Assembly: GCA_021734595.1 (NCBI GenBank)
Contig: JAIPIO010000064.1
Coordinates: 1 to 15,201, forward strand
Source: Kiritimatiellales bacterium
GTDB taxonomy: Bacteria; Verrucomicrobiota; Kiritimatiellia; Kiritimatiellales; Pontiellaceae
DNA length: 15,201 bases
Reading direction: 5' to 3'
Shown here: positions 1 through 6,060 of the stretch, one piece after another
Numbering within the stretch: the first letter of the stretch is position 1
Layout of the letters: the number at the start of each line of letters is the position of its first letter
Made by a program: the position numbers and the translations under genes
The notes under the pieces: generated by a model
Database searches by the model: none
Seen by the model: only the letters and a program-made list of their open reading frames with translations
What the model was told of the DNA's origin: nothing

Positions 1-1073
1 AGCGCGGCATCGTCGATACCCATTTGCAGCGCGAAGACTGGAATGATGCCTTTCACCAGCGGAATCATGGCCATGACCAGCGGAATGTTGTCGATAATCG
101 CCGAGGCGATGGCGCTGAACCAGAGAATCGCCAGCGCGGTGGCCATCAGGTTGCCTTTGCAGAGATGCAGGATGATCTCGCCCATCTTTTCAAAGACATG
201 GGCGTGTTCAAGCGCGGCGATCATCATGAACAGCCCGGCAAAGAAAAGGATCGTGTTCCACTCCACGTGCAGGAGCGAGTGGTGGATGTCCTTCTTGCAC
301 ACCAAAACCATGATCATCGCGCCGGCCAATGCAATGATGCCCGGCTCGATACCGAGAACCCGGCCTGCGAAAAAACCTGCCAGGATCAAGCCAAAAACGG
401 TCAGTGCTTTTTTGAGCACGAACGGCTGAAGAATCGCCTTTTCGGGGCGCGATTGCTCGATGCGCTTGCGGGTCTGTTCAGTCGTTTTGATCTGCTTGCG
501 GAACATCAGAACCATCGCGCCGAGCAGCACCACCACCATCACCAGCACGGGCGGGGCCAGATTGACGATGAAGTCGTTAAACGACAGTTGCGTCTGCGAT
601 CCGATCAGGATGTTCGGCGGATCGCCCACCAGCGTGGCGGTTCCGCCGATGTTGGAGAAGACCGCTTCCATGATCAGAATGGGCGCGGCCGTTATTTCAA
701 GCAGTTGGCAGAGCAGGATCGTAATCGGCGCCATCAGGATGACGGTCGTCACGTTGTCGAGAAATGCAGATAGCACGGCAGTCAGAAGCATGAAGAACAC
801 GGCGATGAGCAGGCCATTGCCTCTGGCCAAGCGGGCCAGTCTGATGGCCAACCACTCGAAGACTCCGGTATCGGTCAGGATGTTTACCACGACCATCATG
901 CCGATCAGCAGAAACAGCACGTTTAGGTCGATGGCATGCAATGCCTCTTCGTACCCGACAAGATGCAACCCGATCACCAGCCCGGCACCGATAAGCGCCG
1001 CAATGGTTTTGTCGATGATCTCGGTGGCGATTAAAAAATATACGACGAGAAAAACAAGAATAGGGGCTAACAT
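1..1073 (-). CDS. NhaD/ArsB-type (ion transporter superfamily) membrane transporter, 3' end cut by window
   Basis: The first 357 residues are visible and the frame stays open to the window edge, so the C-terminus is missing. The protein is almost entirely hydrophobic helices. Two motifs of the ion transporter (ArsB/NhaD/SLC13-like) superfamily are visible: residues 102-118 (SAFLDNVTTVILMAPIT) followed by NIGGTATLVGDPPNILIGS at 141-159, and the matching second-half motif around 325-340 (AIIDNIPLVMAMIP). This is the family's internal inverted repeat. A charged loop lies at about 192-215. Members exchange Na+/H+ or carry arsenite or dicarboxylates; the exact substrate cannot be read here, but neighbouring antiporter and regulator genes favour Na+/H+ exchange. 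The ATG at 1073 has a GGAG about 9 nt upstream and lies 18 bp after the stop of the EIIA-CBS gene, so it is probably the last visible gene of that operon. Confidence 0.85.
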   Translation of the reverse strand, partial: MLAPILVFLVVYFLIATEIIDKTIAALIGAGLVIGLHLVGYEEALHAIDLNVLFLLIGMMVVVNILTDTGVFEWLAIRLARLARGNGLLIAVFFMLLTAVLSAFLDNVTTVILMAPITILLCQLLEITAAPILIMEAVFSNIGGTATLVGDPPNILIGSQTQLSFNDFIVNLAPPVLVMVVVLLGAMVLMFRKQIKTTEQTRKRIEQSRPEKAILQPFVLKKALTVFGLILAGFFAGRVLGIEPGIIALAGAMIMVLVCKKDIHHSLLHVEWNTILFFAGLFMMIAALEHAHVFEKMGEIILHLCKGNLMATALAILWFSAIASAIIDNIPLVMAMIPLVKGIIPVFALQMGIDDAA

Positions 1074-1091
1074 TTAAACGGCTCCGGAAAA

Positions 1092-2009
1092 TCAATAGTT
1101 AATGACATTGTCGAGGACGGTGCTCTTGTCGATGGTGCCGACCCATCGCCCTTCCGCATCGGTGACGTAAAGCTTGAGGAAGGAGCGGATCGCCAGATCA
1201 AAGACAATCTCCATGATGGTGTAGTCCATCGGGACGATCCGGGCGTTGGGTTCCATGATCTCGCCCACCGGGATATTGCGCTCGTCGGCAAAATATTTTT
1301 CAAAGGGGTCGAACTCGGCGATGAACGAAACGCTCTTGAGCTTGGCGAAGAAGTCCGGCAAGCCGTAACGGAACAGCCGCTCAACGGTGATTTCGCCGAG
1401 AATACGGTTGCGGGAATCCACAACCGGAACCGCCTGAAGATTGTTGACGCTCATGAGGTGGGAACACTTGGATACCAAATCGGTGTCGCGAATGCGGGAA
1501 CGCGGCGGACGCATGATATCGCTCGCGACAATCGGCTTGTCGATGCGCGGATTGTTCTGTTTGAAAATCGCGCGCAACGCTTCCGGCGTTGGGGCTTCGA
1601 GCACTTGCCGGTGCACCTCGGGCACCATCAGTATCCGGGAAATCTGTGCCATCGTTTTCAACGAAACGCTCGGCTCGGAAGCCGGGATGAGGAGCAGACA
1701 GATGATCCGCACAGGAAACTCCTCGAACATAACCGGATCATCAACGATCCCCACCGCGAATAGCGCTTGCCGCAGATGCTCCAACCGGGCATGCGGAAAG
1801 GCGATTTCCTGCCCTACGGCCGTGGTGCGCTGCGCTTCGCGGGCAATTAGCGCCTGCATGATGCCCTCGTGCGACAGCTCGGGATTTACCGTATAGAAAT
1901 CCTCCTCGCAAAGGGTCTTCAACATCGCATCGATTACCGTATCGCGGGGGCCGGCAGGCAACCCGGTCTGCCACGACACCATTTTGCGGGTATAGTTCAA
2001 CACATTCAT
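1092..2009 (-). CDS. PTS EIIA (PtsN/fructose-type) domain fused to a CBS-domain pair
   Basis: This 305-residue protein has an N-terminal EIIA domain of the fructose/nitrogen (PtsN) fold, about residues 10-155, with the phosphorylatable histidine at His73 in the context AVGQEIAFPHARLEHL. A CBS pair fills the C-terminal half, about 164-305, opening with DIMRPP and with a second CBS start at GEIMEP (249-254). CBS pairs commonly bind adenine nucleotides, and EIIA receives phosphate from HPr-type proteins, so the fusion could sense both energy charge and PTS phosphorylation state. That is inference from domain families. It lies between a CBS gene (11 bp upstream) and a transporter gene (18 bp downstream), so it most likely regulates transport. 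The ATG at 2009 has a good GGAG whose TAGGAG overlaps the upstream stop codon, suggesting translational coupling. No PTS permease is nearby. Confidence 0.85.
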   Translation of the reverse strand: MNVLNYTRKMVSWQTGLPAGPRDTVIDAMLKTLCEEDFYTVNPELSHEGIMQALIAREAQRTTAVGQEIAFPHARLEHLRQALFAVGIVDDPVMFEEFPVRIICLLLIPASEPSVSLKTMAQISRILMVPEVHRQVLEAPTPEALRAIFKQNNPRIDKPIVASDIMRPPRSRIRDTDLVSKCSHLMSVNNLQAVPVVDSRNRILGEITVERLFRYGLPDFFAKLKSVSFIAEFDPFEKYFADERNIPVGEIMEPNARIVPMDYTIMEIVFDLAIRSFLKLYVTDAEGRWVGTIDKSTVLDNVINY

Positions 2010-2020
2010 TTGGCGTGCTC

Positions 2021-2488
2021 CTACAGGCTGGTTTCAGCTTTGGCGTGCAGATAATGTGCAAGAATATTCTTCGCCTCCAGCGTCCCGACAAGGTGGTTTT
2101 CGGCATCCACCACGGCGATTTCGCGGATTTGATTCTGATCCATGAGCTCCAGCACCTGCTTGAGGCTTGTTTCGGCCTGCACGGTTACGGGAGGTTCCCC
2201 AAGATCGCCGCCGCACTGGAAGTTCAGCACATAGGCGATGGCGGGCAGCATTTCCTGTTCATCGTCCTTTTGCCGGGAAAGCTCCAAGATTTTCATGGCA
2301 ATCTGCTTGGCTTGAATCACACCGATCAACTGCCGGTTGTCGGCTTCGAGGTAGACCTTGTAGCGATCCGAAACGCAGAGCATGTCGGCGAGTTTTTCAA
2401 GCGAAGCACCCCGGTCCGCCCGGAGGCAGGAGGTGTTGATGAGATAGGCAATATCCTTTACGGTTGTTGTTTTAAGGTTGGTTTTCAT
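2021..2488 (-). CDS. Small CBS-domain-pair protein
   Basis: A 155-residue soluble protein that consists mostly of two CBS motifs. The first spans roughly residues 20-75, with the typical LIGVIQAKQI turn at 54-63. The second spans about 98-150, with IREIAVVDAENHLVGTLEAK at 121-140. No other domain, signal peptide or membrane segment is visible. CBS pairs act as adenosine-nucleotide or ion-strength sensors attached to, or docking with, transporters and enzymes; here the partner would be the antiporter or the transporters of the same gene cluster. I chose the ATG at 2488 because GAAGGG lies about 9 nt upstream. The frame stays open upstream to 2596, but that stretch has no ribosome binding site and reads as unlikely protein. 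It is followed after 11 bp by the EIIA-CBS gene, whose ribosome binding site overlaps this stop. Confidence 0.8.
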   Translation of the reverse strand: MKTNLKTTTVKDIAYLINTSCLRADRGASLEKLADMLCVSDRYKVYLEADNRQLIGVIQAKQIAMKILELSRQKDDEQEMLPAIAYVLNFQCGGDLGEPPVTVQAETSLKQVLELMDQNQIREIAVVDAENHLVGTLEAKNILAHYLHAKAETSL

Positions 2489-2596
2489 TTTTTTAACCCT
2501 TCGGAATGTAATTGATGGAATAATGACGGCCCGGTCTGGGCAGAGCGAATCGAGGGAATGCATAAAGCATTCGCTAAGTTGTCTATTATTCCCCAA

Positions 2597-2914
2597 TCAA
2601 ATGCGCAAAGGCATCATCCATTCGGAAGGCTGCCCGGACGGACAGTTGGATTTTGAGATATCAAGCGTACGCAAAACCTGCAACAGACATGCCGTCCCAC
2701 TTGCCAGGATCGAAGGGCAGAGCTGCGGACCGGTTGAAAGGGATTCACGGAGATCTTCTTCAAGTTGCTCTTTGAAACATTCACACAATTCATCGATGGA
2801 AAGAGCTGCTGTGTTCATCGCACGGGTATCGGCCGCAGTGCCCCCCCACAAGAACAGCAATCCCAGCACAAACAGTATCTGCAACACCGTAGAATATGGA
2901 TTCTTGACATTCAT
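2597..2914 (-). CDS. Hypothetical small secreted or membrane-anchored protein
   Basis: I do not recognise this 105-residue protein. Starting from the ATG at 2914 it begins with a short basic segment and a hydrophobic run (about residues 8-26, including VLQILFVLGLLFLWGG), followed by small residues, which looks like a signal peptide or single anchor. The rest is an acidic, helix-prone stretch (about 38-60) and a cysteine-containing tail (cysteines in LCECF, LCPSI, TACLL and NCPSG contexts). It sits in the same direction between the antiporter (16 bp after its stop) and the CBS gene, and without it the cluster would have a gap of about 440 bp. No clear Shine-Dalgarno sequence precedes the ATG, which is the main reason for doubt; translation might rely on coupling to the antiporter gene. 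An upstream in-frame start at 3004 would lie inside the antiporter and is unlikely. Confidence 0.45.
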   Translation of the reverse strand: MNVKNPYSTVLQILFVLGLLFLWGGTAADTRAMNTAALSIDELCECFKEQLEEDLRESLSTGPQLCPSILASGTACLLQVLRTLDISKSNCPSGQPSEWMMPLRI

Positions 2915-2930
2915 CTTGAGTCGTTGGCGT

Positions 2931-4604
2931 TTACACGGCGGCAGTTTGGCGGCGAACGAGCTCGGCACCGACACGGCGACGCGCCTCGCGCAGATCGAGC
3001 ACACCCAACAATTTGTCGTTTTCGGTACTTTCCACTACCGGAAGCACTTCGGCCTGCATGTTTTGCATTTCCAACAACGCTTCGCCCAGATTCATTCCGA
3101 CCAGCAGACGTTCGCAAACGGGCTGCATCACATCGCCGACTACGAGCCAATGCCACGAATCACGATCGATTAGGAGTTCCTTAAGCATGTCGAAGGTCAG
3201 TACACCGATGATGGTTCCATTGTCGGAAACCACGGGATAGACAAACGTATCCTGCTCGGCAAAGTGCTGAATGACGGTCCCGAGCGGCGTGCCTTCCTGT
3301 AGCGGGACAATCCCGGTATTGAAGACATCGGCAACCTTCAATTCGGCCATCACGTCCTCCTCGGTCACGTTCCGGCCTATTTCTCCTGCCTTCTTGATGG
3401 CCAGTTTGGCAAAGGTGGGACCAATGAGCTGCACGCATAGTGTAGTGGCGGTAACGGTGAAGATGATCATATCGCCCAGATTCATCCCTTCAACCACCTG
3501 GATGTGCTGGAGGTTTTGGCTGGCCACGATAGAGAGGCCAACGGCCACGCCGCCCTGCGCAAAGATCGCCATACCCATATAGTTGCGCACCGACGGCTCA
3601 GCCTTGGAGATCCGTCCGCCCCAGTAGGCACCGACCCATTTGCCGATACTGCGCATCAGCACATAGGCCGCCACCAGCCCCCAGATCCAGACCGGCATAT
3701 GGCCCAGCGAGAGGCGCGCGCCAACGAGTACGAAGAAAATGATGTAGATCGGGGTTGAGAATGAACGGACGGTTTCGAACAGCTTTTTACTTCGCTTCGG
3801 CGCGCGGTTGATCAGTACAATGCCAACCGCCATGGTGGCAAGGATCACGTCCATTCCCAACGCCACGGCCAGGCCGATGCAGAGCAAAAGGATGCCAATG
3901 GAGATACCGAGGCGTTTTTCGGTCTGCGGCATATAATGCATCATCGCGTTAAGCAGAAAACCCCCGGCAATACCAAGCACAATGGATCCGCCGAGTCCGA
4001 TGCCGGTGTGCAGCAGGGTGGTTCCGATGGAGTCCCCGCCGCTTTGCGTAAGAATGGTGGCGACACTGGTGCCGAGGCCGTAGAGGGTCATCGCCAGCGC
4101 ATCGTCGAGCGCAACAATCGCGATGATCGCCGTGGTAAGCACCCCGGCGGAGCGGTATTCCCACAGCACGTCGATGGTCGAGGCCGGGTCGGTGGCTGAA
4201 GCAATCGCACCGAATACGATGCCCGCCGCCATGGCCGTTATCCAGCTATGGCAGACAAAATAGACGATCAGCGTGGAGGACAGCCCCACGAGCAAAAAAG
4301 CCGCAAGCCCCTCGCCGAGCAGGATGGCCGTAAACTGCTTGCCGTACTTCTTGAAGATGCTGCCGCTGAGCTCGCCGCCCACCAGAAAGCCGATCAGCCC
4401 CAGCGCAAAGTTGTTGAAGGGCCGCAAGGCAACGACATCGGCCGGATGCAGCAGCCCGAAGCCGGTGTCGCCAATCAACACGCCAATGACAATGTAGCCC
4501 ACCACCTGCGGGACGCCCAGCTTCTGAAAGAGCCATGCACCCACCACGCCGCCGGCCACGCAGATGCCAAGGATTGCCAGAACGCCTAGTTCGATTTCAT
4601 GCAT
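2931..4604 (-). CDS. Cation:proton antiporter (CPA superfamily) with C-terminal CBS pair
   Basis: A 557-residue integral membrane protein. Residues 1-405 form about a dozen hydrophobic helices of the monovalent cation:proton antiporter fold. The central motif is ASATDPAS at 135-142, followed by a paired acidic motif, ALDDALAM, at 165-172. The double Asp (167-168) is the arrangement known from Na+/H+ exchangers that use two carboxylates, while sequence texture also recalls Kef-type proteins. The cytoplasmic tail, 425-545, is a CBS pair with turns at GTIIGVLTFDML and KLLGVLDLREA, instead of the NAD-binding TrkA-N domain of classical KefB/C. Expected role: exchange of Na+ or K+ for H+, gated by nucleotide or by the partner CBS/EIIA proteins. 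The ATG at 4604 follows the HTH-EIIA stop by 3 bp and its GGAG lies inside that gene's last codons, so the two are translationally coupled. Ion specificity is not readable. Confidence 0.87.
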   Translation of the reverse strand: MHEIELGVLAILGICVAGGVVGAWLFQKLGVPQVVGYIVIGVLIGDTGFGLLHPADVVALRPFNNFALGLIGFLVGGELSGSIFKKYGKQFTAILLGEGLAAFLLVGLSSTLIVYFVCHSWITAMAAGIVFGAIASATDPASTIDVLWEYRSAGVLTTAIIAIVALDDALAMTLYGLGTSVATILTQSGGDSIGTTLLHTGIGLGGSIVLGIAGGFLLNAMMHYMPQTEKRLGISIGILLLCIGLAVALGMDVILATMAVGIVLINRAPKRSKKLFETVRSFSTPIYIIFFVLVGARLSLGHMPVWIWGLVAAYVLMRSIGKWVGAYWGGRISKAEPSVRNYMGMAIFAQGGVAVGLSIVASQNLQHIQVVEGMNLGDMIIFTVTATTLCVQLIGPTFAKLAIKKAGEIGRNVTEEDVMAELKVADVFNTGIVPLQEGTPLGTVIQHFAEQDTFVYPVVSDNGTIIGVLTFDMLKELLIDRDSWHWLVVGDVMQPVCERLLVGMNLGEALLEMQNMQAEVLPVVESTENDKLLGVLDLREARRRVGAELVRRQTAAV

Positions 4605-4607
4605 GGG

Positions 4608-5255
4608 TTACTCCGAAGCAATAAGTTGGTTGTAGATGAAGGCGGGGTCGTCGGACCCGATGATGCGCTCGCGGGTGGTCGGATCCTTCAGACGGGAGCT
4701 GACGGCCGAAAGTGCGCGGATATATTTTGTATGCTGATCGGGACGGGCCGCGAGCATGCAGACAATCTGCACCGGTGCACCGTCGAGCGAACTATAGTAG
4801 CTTATCGGCTGCTTGGATACCGCCACCGACATCACCAGATCCGTCACAGAATCGATCCGCACGTGTGGAACGCCGATACCGAAGCCGATACCCGTGCTCA
4901 TCAGTTCCTCGCGTGAAAAAATGCCTTTGAGCAGTTCATCGCGACTGCGTACAAACGGGGTCTCAGCCAGCAGGTCAACCAAACGGGTCAGCACTGTGTT
5001 CTTGTCCACCGAATCGAGCAAAACGACGCGCTCGACCGTCAAAACGGCACTGCTCGTCACCCCGCCCGGGGCGGAATAAGCCGGCTTGCCCGACAACCGC
5101 GAGTTAACCCAGTTTTCAACATCCTGCCGCTTGAAGCGCCAAGTATTGCCCAACTTGCCGCCGGGAAGCTCCCCTTTTTGCGCCCAGTCATACACTGTAC
5201 GCTCAGATACGCGTAAATATTCGGCCACTTCCTCAATTGTCATTATTTCGTGCAT
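4608..5255 (-). CDS. Excisionase-type HTH domain fused to PTS EIIA domain
   Basis: A 215-residue two-domain protein. Residues 1-55 form an excisionase/MerR-like winged HTH (HTH_17 type): TIEEVAEYLRVSERTVYDWA at 6-25, then GKLGNTWRFKRQDVENWV at 33-50. After a Pro/Gly/Ser linker (about 55-70), residues 70-213 form a PtsN/fructose-type EIIA domain with His131 in GIGVPHVR, the predicted phosphorylation site. A DNA-binding domain on a phosphorylatable EIIA suggests a transcription factor, or a membrane-recruited regulator, switched by PTS phosphate; this is inference. It is the first gene of the run into the antiporter (3 bp) and might control the cluster. I prefer the ATG at 5255 because AGGAG lies 9 nt upstream; the ATG at 5264 (three residues longer) touches the AGGAG directly and is less likely. 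The EIIA part is a close paralogue of the neighbouring 5461-5967 protein. Confidence 0.85.
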   Translation of the reverse strand: MHEIMTIEEVAEYLRVSERTVYDWAQKGELPGGKLGNTWRFKRQDVENWVNSRLSGKPAYSAPGGVTSSAVLTVERVVLLDSVDKNTVLTRLVDLLAETPFVRSRDELLKGIFSREELMSTGIGFGIGVPHVRIDSVTDLVMSVAVSKQPISYYSSLDGAPVQIVCMLAARPDQHTKYIRALSAVSSRLKDPTTRERIIGSDDPAFIYNQLIASE

Positions 5256-5460
5256 AAACAACATCTCCTAGGTGAATATGCGACAAACTACAATAAACCG
5301 CAGAGTATGCAACAACTATTTATGCTTTAATTTTAGAGCACACTTGAAGAAATGAACCAGCATCCTTGGTTGGGGGTTGGATTCAAAATGAAACCGTCAA
5401 TAGCGCCGCGTGTGTTTTAGGCGGGGCAAGACGGCACAGCAACACCGTTGAGAGGCTGTA
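5256..5460 (-). promoter_or_regulatory. Putative promoter/leader region of the antiporter operon
   Basis: This 205-bp gap between two co-directional genes has an AT-rich stretch at about 5281-5340 that contrasts with its surroundings. On the minus strand it contains TTGTTG, 17 nt, then TGTAGT (4 of 6 matches to the -10 consensus), roughly 35-60 nt upstream of the HTH-EIIA start. I see no convincing Rho-independent terminator after the 5461-5967 gene, so read-through is possible. The promoter call rests on weak matches only. Confidence 0.3.
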
Positions 5461-5967
5461 TCAATCCTGTTGCGAATCGGTCAGCAGCCGAAAAACCTTT
5501 TCTGCATCGTTTGCGCCGGTGATGCACTCGCGCATCTCCTGGCTTTTCAGGTGGGAGCTGATCGTCGAGAGCATGCGGAGATACTGCGAGTGCTGGTTTT
5601 TCCGGGCCACCAGCATGCAGATGATTTGAACCGGCTTTCCATCCAGCGAGGTGTAATCCTTGATGGGTTCTTTGCAGATGCCCACCGCCATGACGACATC
5701 CTTTACCGAATCAAGACGAACATGCGGAACCCCGATTCCGTAGCCGATCCCGGTGCTCATCAGTTCCTCCCTCTCAAAAACACCCCGCAACAGCTCATCG
5801 CGCTTCAGCACAAACGGCGTTTCGGCCAGCAGATCGACCAGTTGGGTCAGTGCCGCTTTTTTGGATTCACAGTCCAGCAGCACAACGCATTCCCTTGAAA
5901 GTATGGAAGCAAGCGAAGCACTGTCCGCCGCATCCTCCGCTTTCCCGCCATTCCCGAAATCACTCAT
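5461..5967 (-). CDS. PTS EIIA (PtsN/fructose-type) protein, single domain
   Basis: A 168-residue protein made of one EIIA domain, about residues 22-163, after a short Gly/Ala/Asp-rich N-terminus. His82 in GYGIGVPHVRLDSV is the predicted phosphoacceptor. By eye the domain is strongly similar to the EIIA half of the HTH-EIIA protein downstream: both share LVDLLAETPFV, REELMSTGIG and the SLDG-PVQI segment. The pair therefore looks like a duplication in which this copy lacks the DNA-binding domain. EIIA-Ntr proteins of Proteobacteria control K+ uptake and sensor kinases by phosphorylation-dependent docking; a similar role on the adjacent antiporter is my inference. The ATG at 5967 has only a weak GGAT-type ribosome binding site about 5-9 nt upstream, but no better in-frame start exists. 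A 205-bp gap separates it from the next gene, and 93 bp separate it from pabBC upstream. Confidence 0.82.
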   Translation of the reverse strand: MSDFGNGGKAEDAADSASLASILSRECVVLLDCESKKAALTQLVDLLAETPFVLKRDELLRGVFEREELMSTGIGYGIGVPHVRLDSVKDVVMAVGICKEPIKDYTSLDGKPVQIICMLVARKNQHSQYLRMLSTISSHLKSQEMRECITGANDAEKVFRLLTDSQQD

Positions 5968-6034
5968 GAATTATCCGATTGCATAGATAGAACCTATGGG
6001 CATGGTAGAGATAATTACGACTGTTTACCACGCG

Positions 6035-6040
6035 ATTATA
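6035..6040 (-). promoter_or_regulatory. Possible -10 element upstream of the EIIA gene
   Basis: The 93-bp gap between the pabBC stop and the EIIA start contains, on the minus strand, TTTTTATATATAATC with a perfect TATAAT at these positions, about 70 nt upstream of the EIIA start codon. No good -35 box lies 16-18 nt further upstream. The short GCCG-A-CGGC sequence followed by five T just after pabBC could instead be read as a very weak terminator. No other signal stands out in this gap. Confidence 0.3.
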
Positions 6041-6060
6041 TATAAAAAGCTGCCGTCGGC

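Noticed and set aside
24..773. Plus-strand frames of 249 and 205 codons within 24-1077
   Set aside because: They lie antisense to the NhaD/ArsB-type transporter, whose motifs are clear. The His/Gln/Asp/Arg-rich composition is not protein-like.
2489..2596. Upstream extension of the CBS gene to 2596
   Set aside because: The ATG at 2488 has a well-placed GAAGGG. The extension lacks a ribosome binding site and any CBS-like sequence.
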